From Pseudarthrobacter sp. NIBRBAC000502770 (GTDB lineage Bacteria; Actinomycetota; Actinomycetes; Actinomycetales; Micrococcaceae): DNA of 64,000 bases. The stretch covers positions 1,240,001 through 1,304,000 of the forward strand of contig NZ_CP041198.1 of assembly GCF_006517815.1 (NCBI RefSeq), written 5' to 3'. The notes under the pieces were generated by a model. It was given only the letters and a program-made list of their open reading frames with translations. It did not search any database and had not been told where the DNA came from. The position numbers were made by a program, and so were the translations under genes. Below, one piece after another: positions 51,983-61,425 of this stretch. Numbering within the stretch: position 1 is the first letter of the stretch; each line of letters starts with the position of its first letter.

Positions 51983-53083
51983 TTAGTAGCCGAAGGCGCT
52001 CCGCATGGACGGTGCGGTGGCCGCGTTGCCCAGGTGGTTGGTGATGCCCAGGACGTCCTCCGTGTCACGGAGCATCGAGTAGTGGTTGAACGCTGTATCT
52101 GACGTTGTCCCGGCCGGGATGGTCGGGGCGATCACGGCTGTAGCCACGACCTGGGGGGAAGGGACGGTGGTGAAGTCCTCCGGCTCATCCCAGGTCACGT
52201 AGACCAGGACGGTACCTGCCTTGTAGGCCGCGCTGTTGGTGATCTTTGGAAGCCAGCGCTGCAGGAACAGGTCGCCGGGCCCGGGGTCAACCTCGCCGCC
52301 GCAGGATGAGCATCCGCCGTCATCGGTTGGACCTAGGGTGGCAAAGGCTGGCAGGGTGTCGGTATCCAAGGCTGTGGCCAGGGGTGAATTGGTCACGTCC
52401 GTGGTATCGGTGACCACGTTCTGGCTTCCGACCGGAACATCCCATTGGGCGCAGTCCTCGGCGATGTTCGAGTAGTAGTTCACCGCTTCATGGTGCGCCG
52501 TGTAGATTTTGTTGGCGCTGTCGTTGTGGTCACAGTTGAACGGCATCCCGAAGGCGTAGTTCCGCCACTGCCGCCCGGACTGCTTGACCTGGTTGTAGAT
52601 GTTGTCCGCACTCAACATGCCCGATGAGTCCCCGGTGATGCCTTGGGTCGAGCCGGAGGTCATGGCGATGTAATTGGGCAGGGACGGGTGCAGCTCGGTC
52701 GTGAAGTTGGTAGCGAGTCCACAGTTCTTCACCACGGTGCCATTGAAGTACGGCATCTTCTGCTGGGCGTGCTGCAGTGTCAGGTTCTCAAAGGTGATCC
52801 AGATAATGTGCTGGTACTGTGCCGGCGCCGGACCGGGGGCCCCGCACATACCATTGGCCGGCTGCGGGGTCAGCGTGGGGCTGGGGCTGGGGCTCGGGGT
52901 CGCCGTCGCCTCGCGGCTCTGCGTCTGGGCAGTCGGGGCCGGAACTGTGGGCTGCACCGGTGCGGTTTGGGGCTGGCAGGCCGAAACCGTGACGAGAGCC
53001 AGGAGCAGCAGCCGAACCGTAGGGGCGCGTCTGTGTGAGCTTCGTTTGTCGGCCCCGGGCCTGGGTGGAAATGGGACTATCAC
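51983..53083 (-). CDS. Secreted PF04185-like phosphoesterase (lipoprotein)
   Basis: 366 residues from GTG 53083 (AAAGGAG upstream). Lipobox VSAC|Q (about residue 36), Pro/Thr-rich linker, then the domain: HIIWITFENLTL, ELHPSLPNYIAMTSGS, FGMPFNCDHND and VLVYVTWDEPEDF. This is the acid phosphatase/phospholipase C-like alkaline-phosphatase superfamily, more distant from the other three copies. It should be bound to the outer face of the membrane and release phosphate from organic esters. Two CxxC pairs (SCGGE..) are unusual. Confidence 0.85.
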   Translation of the reverse strand: MIVPFPPRPGADKRSSHRRAPTVRLLLLALVTVSACQPQTAPVQPTVPAPTAQTQSREATATPSPSPSPTLTPQPANGMCGAPGPAPAQYQHIIWITFENLTLQHAQQKMPYFNGTVVKNCGLATNFTTELHPSLPNYIAMTSGSTQGITGDSSGMLSADNIYNQVKQSGRQWRNYAFGMPFNCDHNDSANKIYTAHHEAVNYYSNIAEDCAQWDVPVGSQNVVTDTTDVTNSPLATALDTDTLPAFATLGPTDDGGCSSCGGEVDPGPGDLFLQRWLPKITNSAAYKAGTVLVYVTWDEPEDFTTVPSPQVVATAVIAPTIPAGTTSDTAFNHYSMLRDTEDVLGITNHLGNAATAPSMRSAFGY

Positions 53084-53386
53084 GCTGCTGTGCTCCTTTC
53101 ACCCCGGAGGACTAGTGGCCGACCATTATTTCGGCTGGGAGAAGATGTGCGATTTGGCGTCGGCTGCGTACTGGCCGTTCTGACACTGAGACATACCGGG
53201 TCTGCGCTGGGGACCTTACCGGTGGCACCCGCAATACCGTCCGCCGCGTCGTGGAAAGGCGTTGGGTGCAACCTGGGTTGCGGGTTCAAGTTTCGCCGGC
53301 ATCGGAACCAAGAGTGTTCCGATGCCCGAGAAAGGTCAGGGCTGCTTCTTGAGACCATCGGCGCAACTGGCCGCGGTCCCCTCGTC
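53084..53386. other. Intergenic stretch
   Basis: Between two minus-strand phosphoesterase genes. No gene seen; the promoter of the gene at 51983-53083 probably lies here. Confidence 0.4.
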
Positions 53387-54496
53387 CTAGGTTCTGGATC
53401 GGTAGACGTCCTTGCCGAAGGCGTCAACTCCCGGCTCGCCCGCGCCGGCCAGGCGGGGGAGGGAGAAGAAGCCTTCAATGCTGGCGAGCAGACTGTAGTG
53501 GTTGTAAGGGTGATCCGAGGTGGCGCCGGCCAGAGTGAACGGGGAAATGACCAGCGCGCCCACTTGGCCTCCTGCGGTTCCGCCTGTGACGCCTGTTGAG
53601 GGCCCGACGGTGCCCCCGTCCGTTTCGTCGAAGGTGATGACAAGCATTCCGTCCTTTTGGAATGCAGGGGAGGCCAGGATGCTGGGGATGTTGTCGCGCA
53701 GCCAGGTGTCGGCTGCTGGCAAGCCTCCGGGGGTGTCGTCGGCGCAGGGGTCGTCGTGTCCGTCGTGGCAAAGATTAGGGGAGATGTAGGAAAGGTTGGG
53801 GGTGGTTCCGGCGGACTTCAGGTCCTGCTGGAGGGCGGAGAGGTTGACGACGTTGGTCTGGCAGGCAGGCGTTGAGGTTACCGATTGGAAGTAGACGAAC
53901 GGATCATGGCGGGTCGCATATTGGTTCCTGGCGGTGGCTTTTGCGTTTTCGTCCGCGCTGTCCAGGGTCGGGTGCTGGCATGGGGTGGACATGTCTTCCA
54001 TATACGCTTTCCAGGTTTTGCCAGCGTCCCTGAGTTGGCTGGCAATGGTTTGAACGTTGTCGGGGTAGACACAGCCGGTGCCCAGCAACCTCCCCTGCGA
54101 GTCTGTGCCGGATGACCTGAACCGGGTGTAGGTTGGGCAGTCTTTTTCCGTGCTGCTGTTGGGTGGCTGGCCTGAGACTTGGGCCAGATAGTTCGGCAGC
54201 GAGTTGTGCGCGATGCCGTAGTAGTTGCTCAGCAGGACGCCCTGCTGCCTCAGTGTTGTGGACAGGTAGGGTGCAGGGGACTTGCTGCCCCACACCTCGT
54301 CGTACCCCTTGTTCTCCAGGTTGATCACGAAGACGTGTCCTGGCGTGCCGGCCTGTGCTGTCGGGCCCGGTGCAGATGGCGCGCACCCGGCAGCGACGGC
54401 CGTCAGCAGGGCCAGCACAATGAACACTGCCGGCAGCTGCCGCCGGGGCAGCCTCCACGATCGTTGTGGTGCATGCAGCAGGCGTGTTGTGTCCAT
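53387..54496 (-). CDS. PF04185-like phosphoesterase (full-length lipoprotein)
   Basis: 369 residues from ATG 54496, AGGAG six bases upstream. Signal and lipobox VAAGC|A. Catalytic domain: GHVFVINLENKGYDEVWGSK, PNYLAQVSGQ, GKTWKAYMEDM, NLSYISPNLCHDGHDDPC and MLVITFDETDG. Intact in all motifs that are damaged in the copies at 46245 and 56952. Secreted, membrane-bound, acid phosphatase- or phospholipase C-like; probably scavenges phosphate. Confidence 0.9.
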   Translation of the reverse strand: MDTTRLLHAPQRSWRLPRRQLPAVFIVLALLTAVAAGCAPSAPGPTAQAGTPGHVFVINLENKGYDEVWGSKSPAPYLSTTLRQQGVLLSNYYGIAHNSLPNYLAQVSGQPPNSSTEKDCPTYTRFRSSGTDSQGRLLGTGCVYPDNVQTIASQLRDAGKTWKAYMEDMSTPCQHPTLDSADENAKATARNQYATRHDPFVYFQSVTSTPACQTNVVNLSALQQDLKSAGTTPNLSYISPNLCHDGHDDPCADDTPGGLPAADTWLRDNIPSILASPAFQKDGMLVITFDETDGGTVGPSTGVTGGTAGGQVGALVISPFTLAGATSDHPYNHYSLLASIEGFFSLPRLAGAGEPGVDAFGKDVYRSRT

Positions 54497-54619
54497 GTGG
54501 CGCTCCTGATGGCTGGGTTACAGGACTTGCCGGTTTCGGTACTATCGCACATCCACCCCGGTAACGGCCCGGGTAACGTCTGGGAGTTCACCACGAATTC
54601 AGCGCCCTTTAGTTCAGTC

Positions 54620-54973
54620 ATGGCAACCTCACCGACGTCCGGAAGGGAGCAGGCCTCCTCCGCGGAGAGACAAGTCACTTTGCGTCGAGTAGGCCGCGCA
54701 AACCTGCTTGCTCTGGTCCGCGCAGTCTTGGAGCTCATGTTGGACTCATCAAGAATCCGCGCCTTTACCATCCTGATCGCCAAGCTGGTCATCGTGGCCA
54801 TTCTCATTCTCGTCATTGGCTCTACTGTGATGAGGTTTTCGTTCTTGCAGCCCGACGCATACTCCCGGGAACGCGGGAGGGATCCAAGCGGACCCGTACG
54901 ATCCCGGACGGTAGGGCGGGACGAAAGTCAGCGACCGCCCGAAGCTGATGCGAAAAAACTTGCCGCAGCGTGA
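54620..54973 (+). CDS. Possible small single-helix membrane protein
   Basis: Up to 117 residues. The central segment IRAFTILIAKLVIVAILILV is a clear membrane helix; the flanks are basic. ATG 54737 with GGAG at short spacing would give 79 residues. No family is known and the ribosome site is weak, so this may be spurious. Confidence 0.35.
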   Translation: MATSPTSGREQASSAERQVTLRRVGRANLLALVRAVLELMLDSSRIRAFTILIAKLVIVAILILVIGSTVMRFSFLQPDAYSRERGRDPSGPVRSRTVGRDESQRPPEADAKKLAAA

Positions 54974-55114
54974 GCACACGCGAAGGACGGCCTCTGACTG
55001 ACCACACTCGCTAATCTGTTTTCTCCCAGTTCATTCCCAGCGCCCGGGTCCAAGCTGGTGTGAAAGTGGGGCGCAAAGCCTGGGCGGGTGCATTGGGAGT
55101 CAGGAGCGGCCCAC

Positions 55115-55801
55115 ATGGAGGAGCGGATTTTGCTTCCTGTCATGCGTTCCTGGTGGTGGTCAGCGGCGGGCGTGTGGCTGTATGCGGCCACTCTTTGGGT
55201 CGGGAGCGCTCTAACGCTGCTGGGGCAGCGAAATCCGGAAATAGCCGTCGACGTTGCCCTGGCCGACTCCCGGGTGCCTGCGCTGGTGATTCTGAGCGAA
55301 GGTATCCACTACGCGTTCGGCCCCGTTGGGGCATCCGCCCTGGTGGTCATTATCTGCGCCTATCTGCTCTGGATCAGAAAGAAGCCGGCCCAGGCCCTGG
55401 CCTTCGCCCTCATCGTCGGCTCAGGCTGGCTGGCGGCGACGCTTGCCAAAATGCTTGTGGCACGGCCACGGCCATCGGCTGCATCGCTTCATCCGGTCAT
55501 AGCCGAGACCGGATACAACAGCTATCCCTCGGGTCATACCGCTTTCGCAGCGGCCTTTGTCGTGGCAGTCGTGCTGGTCTTAGCCCGGAGCAGGAAGGCA
55601 CAGCTGGCAAGCCTGGGAGCCGGTGCAGTGTTCGTCGTCGTGGTCGCGTTCTCCAGGGTGTACCTAGGCGTGCATTACATCAGCGATGTCACCGCGTCCG
55701 TCCTGGTCGTCACCGCTGCTCTCATGATGTGCGCGCCCGTCTGGAACACCGTGCTGGTATCCCGGCTCCCTGCGGGGCAACCGGGCAAACGGGCGGGATG
55801 A
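55115..55801 (+). CDS. PAP2-family phosphatase
   Basis: 228 residues from ATG 55115 (AGGAG eight bases upstream). Six transmembrane helices. The three PAP2 motifs are intact: KMLVARPRPS, SYPSGHTAF and SRVYLGVHYISDV. Likely a lipid phosphate phosphatase, for example undecaprenyl pyrophosphate or phosphatidic acid. Partner to the copy at 50273, from which it differs in the second motif. Confidence 0.9.
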   Translation: MEERILLPVMRSWWWSAAGVWLYAATLWVGSALTLLGQRNPEIAVDVALADSRVPALVILSEGIHYAFGPVGASALVVIICAYLLWIRKKPAQALAFALIVGSGWLAATLAKMLVARPRPSAASLHPVIAETGYNSYPSGHTAFAAAFVVAVVLVLARSRKAQLASLGAGAVFVVVVAFSRVYLGVHYISDVTASVLVVTAALMMCAPVWNTVLVSRLPAGQPGKRAG

Positions 55802-56225
55802 GACATCGATGGCACGTCCGTCCCGGGACATCACCGGCATCGACGGCCGCTGCGCCCTGCCACACACACCCCATAAGCAACACCGACAGTCTCGCGAATC
55901 AGGCGGCTTTCCCCGTTGCGGGTCAATCCTGCGGTGTTTGCCGCCACTGAACACAATACCTGCCGTGCTGCCCGGACGGTTTCAAACGCCGATAAGAGAG
56001 ATTTCCTCCACCTGCCCACGCCCCGACCGACAGTTACTCGCTGCCCAGCACGGTGACTGTGAGCGGTCCACCGTTGGGGTAAATTCGGGTCATCCACGGT
56101 TCCGAACCGGAACCGTTGGGTAGCGCCCTGGCCAGTGGCAGCGCTGGATAGCCCGCGGACTCGGACGCGGACCCTTTCGAGGTAGTGGTTCAAGCTCGCC
56201 CGGGTGCCTGGACGGCCTGCCTGGC
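55802..56225. other. Intergenic stretch with a hairpin
   Basis: No gene seen. An 8-bp perfect inverted repeat (56096-56103 with 56109-56116) lies 110 bases after the copC copy 2 stop on the minus strand and may be its terminator. Confidence 0.4.
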
Positions 56226-56786
56226 TTAGTTCTCGGTTTCGGGGCTTCGCAATCGGCGCCTGACGAAAAGGGCAAGGACACCGAACGCGATGAGCAGGAC
56301 AATCGCAGTGGCCACCGCCGTGATCAGCCTTGTTTGGAAACTGGGGCCTTCGGTTGCCGCGGCGGATGGTGCCTGCGTCGGTGCGTTTGTATTGGTTGTG
56401 CCGGCGGTGAAGGTGAAGGTGCCTTCGATGGGGTGGCCGTCGGAGGAAACGACCCGCCAGACCACGGTGTATTTGCCGTTCGGAGCGTCTGGTTTGATGG
56501 CTTGGGTGACGTGGTTGTCGATGATGGTGACGGGCCTGTCGGCTTGATCGGTGCCGGTGGCATCCTGCACGCGGACGATCGAATTGATGGCAATGGGTGT
56601 GTGGTCGAACGTCAATCCGACCTTGGCCGGAACGGTGCTGACGGTGGAGCCATTGGCTGGGTCGCTGGACTCCAGGGCATCGTGTGCTTGCGCTGCCGCG
56701 GTGGGTGCCATCAGTAACGCAGGGGTTACCAATGGGAGCAGTGTCCGTGACAGCCGGCCTGTGGGACCGTGACGCTGTGTCTTCAT
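56226..56786 (-). CDS. copC: CopC-domain copper protein, copy 2
   Basis: 186 residues from ATG 56786, AAAGGA upstream. Signal peptide cut near AQA|HDA; CopC fold with HDALESSDPANGS, GLTFDHTPI, NHVTQAIKPD and DGHPIEGTFTF. C-terminal membrane helix and RRRLRSPETEN. It is similar to copy 1 throughout, so a tandem or block duplication is likely. It is preceded by a truncated ycnI (56852-56951), the same order as copy 1. Confidence 0.92.
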   Translation of the reverse strand: MKTQRHGPTGRLSRTLLPLVTPALLMAPTAAAQAHDALESSDPANGSTVSTVPAKVGLTFDHTPIAINSIVRVQDATGTDQADRPVTIIDNHVTQAIKPDAPNGKYTVVWRVVSSDGHPIEGTFTFTAGTTNTNAPTQAPSAAATEGPSFQTRLITAVATAIVLLIAFGVLALFVRRRLRSPETEN

Positions 56787-56851
56787 GAGGGTCCTTTCAG
56801 TGAGGCCCGGGCTGCGGCGGGACGGGCCGCCGCAGCCCTTCGGGGTTAACG

Positions 56852-56951
56852 TTATTTGGCGTCGCTGCGGGTACGGCGTCCGGCGAGGACGAGCCCCAGA
56901 GTTGCTGCGCCCACCACGAAGCCGGCGGCGCCCAGCACGATGCCCCACACT
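56852..56951 (-). pseudogene. C-terminal remnant of a second ycnI
   Basis: The minus strand reads VWGIVLGAAGFVVGAATLGL then VLAGRRTRSDAK and a TAA stop. This matches the end of ycnI copy 1 (VWAIILGSAGFVLGAAALGLVLTGRRTRAAK). The homology ends abruptly at 56951, where a phosphoesterase fragment starts. The rest of the gene is absent. Confidence 0.8.
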
Positions 56952-57885
56952 GAACCTCGAAAACCAGGGATACGACCGGGTGTTTGGGACTGAATCGGCG
57001 GCCCCGTATCTCTCGGGCACGCTGCGGCCCCAAGGAGTGTTGCTGACCCAGTATTACGGCATCGCCCATGACTCCTTGCCTAATTATCTGGCCCAGATCT
57101 CCGGGCAGCCACCCAACGACAGCACGGCCCTTGATTTGCCACGCCTTCAGCGCGTTCGTCACCACAGGCACCGACAGCAAGGGACGCCTGACGGGCGACG
57201 GGTGCGTGTATCGGTCCGGTGTCCCGACCCTCGCGGGCCAACTAACGGTTGCCGGGAGACATGGAAGGGCTACATGGAAGACATGCCGTCGCCTGCCTGC
57301 ACCCGGCCCCCGGCGCTGAAGACAGTTCACATAAGACCCCGCAGGACCAGTACGCGACGCGGCGCAACCCCGTCGTCTACTTCCGCTCCATCATCGACTC
57401 CACGAGCTGCGCCGGGAACGACGTCGACTACAACCAGCTATCCAGGGACCTCGGTTCCGTGGCCGCGACCCCGAACCTGGCGTACATCTCGCCCAATGTC
57501 TGCCACGACGGCCACGACAAGCCCTGTTCCGACGGCACCCCCGGAGGCCTGGCAGCTGCAGATCAATGGCTACGCACCGCGTTCCCCCCGATCCTGTCCT
57601 CTCCGGCGTTCGCACAGGACGGGATGCTCATCATCACCTTCGATGAGGCCGACGGCGGCCGAGCAGGCCCCTCAATATCGACTGACCGGGGGAACCGCTG
57701 GCGGACAGATCGGCGCCCTGGTCCTTTCCCCCTACAGCACTCCGGGCGGCACGTCCGCGCAGCCGTACAACCACTACAGCCTGCTGGCCACGATCGAGGA
57801 CTTTTTCTCCCTGTCCCGCCTCGGCACAGCAGCAGAACCCGGCATCACCCCCTTCGGACCCGATGTCTACAAAACCTCGACATAG
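56952..57885 (+). pseudogene. Decayed PF04185-like phosphoesterase
   Basis: Begins without signal or start at LENQGYDRVFGTES and carries the domain motifs PNYLAQISGQPP, GYMEDM, NLAYISPNVCHDGHDKPC, MLIITFDEADGG and GTAGGQIGALVLSPY, but in three different frames. At least four frameshifts (near 57130, 57245, 57290 and 57670) are needed. Ends at TAG 57883-57885. Compared with 53387, the 5' end is deleted exactly where the ycnI remnant begins. Confidence 0.8.
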
Positions 57886-58036
57886 CCGGGACGACCAAAC
57901 GGTCCATCCACGGGGTGCCGTGAGCGTGACGGTTGGTTCCATCTATTGCCGTGCAGCGTCAGTTTCACAGTAAGCTCCGTTCGGGGCCCTCAATGGTCAG
58001 GGGCCTTTCGAAGCAGCGCTGAGGAGGGGTCTGGGT

Positions 58037-59527
58037 TTGACGGGGCAAATCCCGTGGCGGTGGAGGGTCGCTGCCGTTTCGCTGGCGGCGGTGACCGGGT
58101 TCTGTGCCGCTGCCATCATGTTCGCAGGCGGCGACGGCATACCCGCCTCCTCTGCCTCCCGGGCCCGGTCCCAACCCGCCGAGAAGGTCCGCCAACCAAC
58201 CGCCCCGCTGGTGCTCCCGGCAGCCCTCCAGCTCGCGGATCAACCTGCCGCGACAGTTCCAGGCGGCTACGCGATGTCCTTGACCGCTGTTGTCGGAGGA
58301 CGCCAAGTCAGGGCGTCATGGACGTACGTGAACGGCCTGCCAGGATTAAACACGCACCTGGATGCCTGGCTGCTTGCCACTTTGGACAAAGCGGCCGCAG
58401 CGGCCGCACCCTACGGCGGCCGCTACCGCCAGGTGATGGCCGTGAACGCTGCCCCTGCTCCGGTCCCTTCCCTCACCGTCACGGCCGAGCCCGTGCTGGC
58501 CGGTGGAACTGTCATCATGTTCCGGGAGAGAGTGAGGGATACCGGTCCGGACGGCAAAATCACCGTGAGCTCGGAAACCTTCACCGTCGACACGATCTCG
58601 GGTCAAGTGCGCCGTTCTTCGGACTTGCTGCGGCCCGAGGCCCTGGACGGGTTCCGCTCACGCGCCAGAGGGATTCCCGTCGGCATCGCCGCGCCGGCCG
58701 GGCAGCAGCCCGCACCAACCGATGTGGTCCTGGCACCGTCCGGAGAGCTTCACGTCGCCGCGGGACATGGGCCGTCCGGCCGGGCGCAGACGACCACTAT
58801 CCCTGCCGCTGAAGCCGAGGCCCTGATCAACGGCGCCGGCCGCGAAGTACTGGCCCAACTACGGACTCCTGCAGTTGCCCCGCAGGCCGTTCCGGCAGCA
58901 CTTCGCCATGTCAATTGTGACTTGGTCCCGTGTGCGGCCCTGACCTATGACGACGGCCCGGACGCCAACACAACGCCCCAACTCCTGACCATCCTGAAAG
59001 ACAACAACGTCCAGGCAACCTTCTTCATGACCGGTGCCAACGCTGCCGCCCACCCCGCAACAGCCAGGCAGGTCGCCGACGCCGGCCACGCCATCGGCAA
59101 TCACACCTACAGCCACCCATACCTGACCAAACTCACCTCCGCGGCGGTCAAGAACGAAATGGACCGCACCGATGCCGCGATCCGGGCCGCGACCGGCTCG
59201 GCGCCGCTTCTGATGCGCCCCCCGTACGGGGCAGCCGACGCCACAGTGCAGGCAGCCGTCGGCAAACCCCTGATCATCTGGGCCGTCCACTCCCTTGACT
59301 GGCAAAGTAGGAACCCTGCAGTGTTCGTGCCCAAAGTGTTGAAGGAAATCACTCCGGGCGCGGTGATTCTCATGCACGATGTGGACCCGACAACCATCGC
59401 GGGCCAGCAGGAACTGGTCACCAGCCTGCAAACGCAGGGCTACCAGCTCGTCACAGTGCCGCAGCTCTTCGAGGGAACACCGCTGCTGCCCGGTCATGTC
59501 TACAGGTCACGGCCAGAACGCAAATAG
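58037..59527 (+). CDS. Polysaccharide deacetylase (NodB-homology)
   Basis: 496 residues from TTG 58037, chosen because GAGGAGGGG (58020-58028) lies eight bases upstream. The N-terminus has a signal-anchor (VAAVSLAAVTGFCAAAIMF). A 250-residue middle domain (RsiV/DUF3298-like appearance, AMSLTAVVGGRQVRASWTYV) precedes the NodB domain: TYDDGPD (motif 1), NHTYSHP (2), RPPYG (3), WAVHSLDW (4) and VILMHDV (5). Metal ligands D/H/H and catalytic residues are all present. Likely removes N-acetyl groups from peptidoglycan or another polysaccharide outside the membrane. Confidence 0.92.
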   Translation: MTGQIPWRWRVAAVSLAAVTGFCAAAIMFAGGDGIPASSASRARSQPAEKVRQPTAPLVLPAALQLADQPAATVPGGYAMSLTAVVGGRQVRASWTYVNGLPGLNTHLDAWLLATLDKAAAAAAPYGGRYRQVMAVNAAPAPVPSLTVTAEPVLAGGTVIMFRERVRDTGPDGKITVSSETFTVDTISGQVRRSSDLLRPEALDGFRSRARGIPVGIAAPAGQQPAPTDVVLAPSGELHVAAGHGPSGRAQTTTIPAAEAEALINGAGREVLAQLRTPAVAPQAVPAALRHVNCDLVPCAALTYDDGPDANTTPQLLTILKDNNVQATFFMTGANAAAHPATARQVADAGHAIGNHTYSHPYLTKLTSAAVKNEMDRTDAAIRAATGSAPLLMRPPYGAADATVQAAVGKPLIIWAVHSLDWQSRNPAVFVPKVLKEITPGAVILMHDVDPTTIAGQQELVTSLQTQGYQLVTVPQLFEGTPLLPGHVYRSRPERK

Positions 59528-60594
59528 TCAGCGCACGGGTGGACTGACCCGCGGCTCTGGCAGAGGCAACCCGAAAATAGCCCGGGCCGGATTCGATGCG
59601 CTGGGCACAAGAAAGGTTGGTAATGTCCGGTTTCCTACCGGATAATCTGGGGCGGCAGGCGTTCTTCCTTGTCGGGGGAGCGATTCTCATGTCCTTGCCC
59701 GGGAGCACCTGCTGCAGGGGGAGGGGCTGGTTCCCGGTCTCAGCACGTCTGGAGCCAGCCCCGCTTTCGTCGAAACCAAAGAGATGACCCGGGTCCAAGG
59801 ACCGACCTGGTGCGGGTACTGCGCACTTAAGGAATCGACCTGACCCGCTCTGGTGGCTCAGGTCCAGGCGCGCCGCAATCGCCGCCCCGGGCCCGGAAAA
59901 ATCGCTAGGGTCTTCCCAGGCCAATGTCAACGGGATCTCCGGCCTGCAACATCCTGCGTGGCGCTTGACTGTCGCCACGAACCCACAAGTGCCGAATCGG
60001 GCTCACTTCATCAATAACCCCGCCCGGTGTCCCTGCCAGCTTCGCGGACCGTTCTTTCGTGGCCCCGCGCGGGGGGCTCCATACTCAGTTCCCCCGGCCA
60101 AGAGACACGCAGGTTCAGCAACGCCAATTATTTCGTTAGCTCGGGCCACCATGCCGGCTTCCCAGGAGGGGGTAGTACCAGTCGGACACCACCGCAGCCC
60201 CGGCGTCACCATCCGGGACAGCATCCCGACAAACGATATAGAGGACGCCATAAGTTGGGCTCGTGAACGGATCGAGGCCCGGGGGCTGAGTTTGGTGCCG
60301 TCTACTTTCCGTCTGGGGGGCGGCGGTTCAAGGACTTGAGCGCTGGCGTCGAGTTTTGCCCGCTCTGTCGGCTGGTGCCGCTAGGCAGGCGCTGGCCCTG
60401 TGGCAGGGCCAGCGTCGGGAAGGACCACGCTTCCCTGGGGCAGGCCTTGCTGAATGGTGCGACAAAGTATATTTCTTCGTATTGGGGGAGGAATGGTACC
60501 GGGCGATCCGGCCGTATCCGCCGGGCCATCACCGCTGAGAGACACATGGCCTGGGCCGCCCGTTAGGATGAGGACTCGGCGCCAAGAGAGCCCG
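59528..60594. other. Stretch without a clear gene
   Basis: About 1.07 kb. A plus-strand frame ending at 60339 carries DIEDAISWARERIEARGLSLVP, coding-like, but has no start or known family; it may be a C-terminal remnant. The other frames are not supported. Confidence 0.35.
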
Positions 60595-60622
60595 AAAAAG
60601 CGCGCCCGTTCGCTGAGCGCGC
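60595..60622 (-). terminator. Terminator of the HhH protein gene
   Basis: GCGCGC (60600-60605) pairs with GCGCGC (60617-60622), then TTTTT on the minus strand (A-run 60595-60599). Lies 36 bases after the stop of the gene at 60659. Confidence 0.6.
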
Positions 60623-60658
60623 CCTTCCCGGAATGCCTGGCAGTCCGTGAGGACGGGT

Positions 60659-60865
60659 CTATTCGGCCAGCTTCGCGACGGACTGGGCCCAAAGGAAGAA
60701 CTTGTTGGTCCCGAGATCCTTGACGGTCTTGATGTTCAGGGCTTCCTTGAGCTTTTGGGCGTCGCCTTCCGAGAGGCCTTTCAAGGCTTCAACCGGCGCT
60801 TTGGCCAGTTCGTCGATGCCCTTGTCGAGGTATTCCTTGTCGAACTTCGCGTTGATTCCAGCCAT
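60659..60865 (-). CDS. Small helix-hairpin-helix-like protein
   Basis: 68 residues; ATG 60865 with AAGGAGA seven bases upstream, a terminator follows. The core PVEALKGLSEGDAQKLKEALNIKTVKDLG has the Gly-containing turns of a helix-hairpin-helix DNA-binding unit, though it also occurs in small cytosolic proteins without known role. The stand-alone arrangement, strong ribosome site and clean composition support a real gene. Function unknown. Confidence 0.75.
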   Translation of the reverse strand: MAGINAKFDKEYLDKGIDELAKAPVEALKGLSEGDAQKLKEALNIKTVKDLGTNKFFLWAQSVAKLAE

Positions 60866-61425
60866 GCTGCTCTCCTTCTGTCCGGTCTCTACTTACGGTG
60901 CCCTTGGGCACTGGGGCCAGTTAACCATGGTGCGTATGGCGGCCGACGTGACCGCGTCCTTGCATCGGCCCGCACATCCTCGGGTAGGTTACGTCGACGA
61001 GCTACCAGCAGCGAGCATGCCAAGGGCCCGGGCTAATCCTGAACAGCGCCCGCAGCGGGCAGGGTAAGTATGTGCAAAATCCGTCGTGTAGATGCGCGTT
61101 GCGCTCAGCTGGAAGCGGTCTCGACTGAAAGCCGAACTGCGGCTGAGAAGGGCTCCTCGACGGCTTCCGGGAGGATCCCCGGTTGTCTCCAGGATGGCGT
61201 TAACAGCAGTGATTCCTCGTGTGTCCGGCTGCGGTTTCACCCATGCCACGGGCGCTTGGGATTGGCCAAGCGACAGTCAAAAAGCGGTTGACCGGAGCTT
61301 CGGTCCGCTATGTGCACCCGAATCTGAGGCTTCCCTGTGAGCCGGCCAACGCGGGCAACCTTGCCGGGGACGCCTAATTGCTGTGCCCTGGACATCCGGA
61401 TTCCCGGTTGACCGCCATGGTGTTT
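60866..61425. other. Stretch without a gene
   Basis: Short overlapping frames on both strands with no supporting signals. Nothing seen that can be assigned. Confidence 0.5.

Noticed and set aside
59965..60339. 124-residue plus-strand frame with a helical tail
   Set aside because: Coding-like only over its last 40 residues, no start or family; noted as a possible remnant but not listed as a gene.
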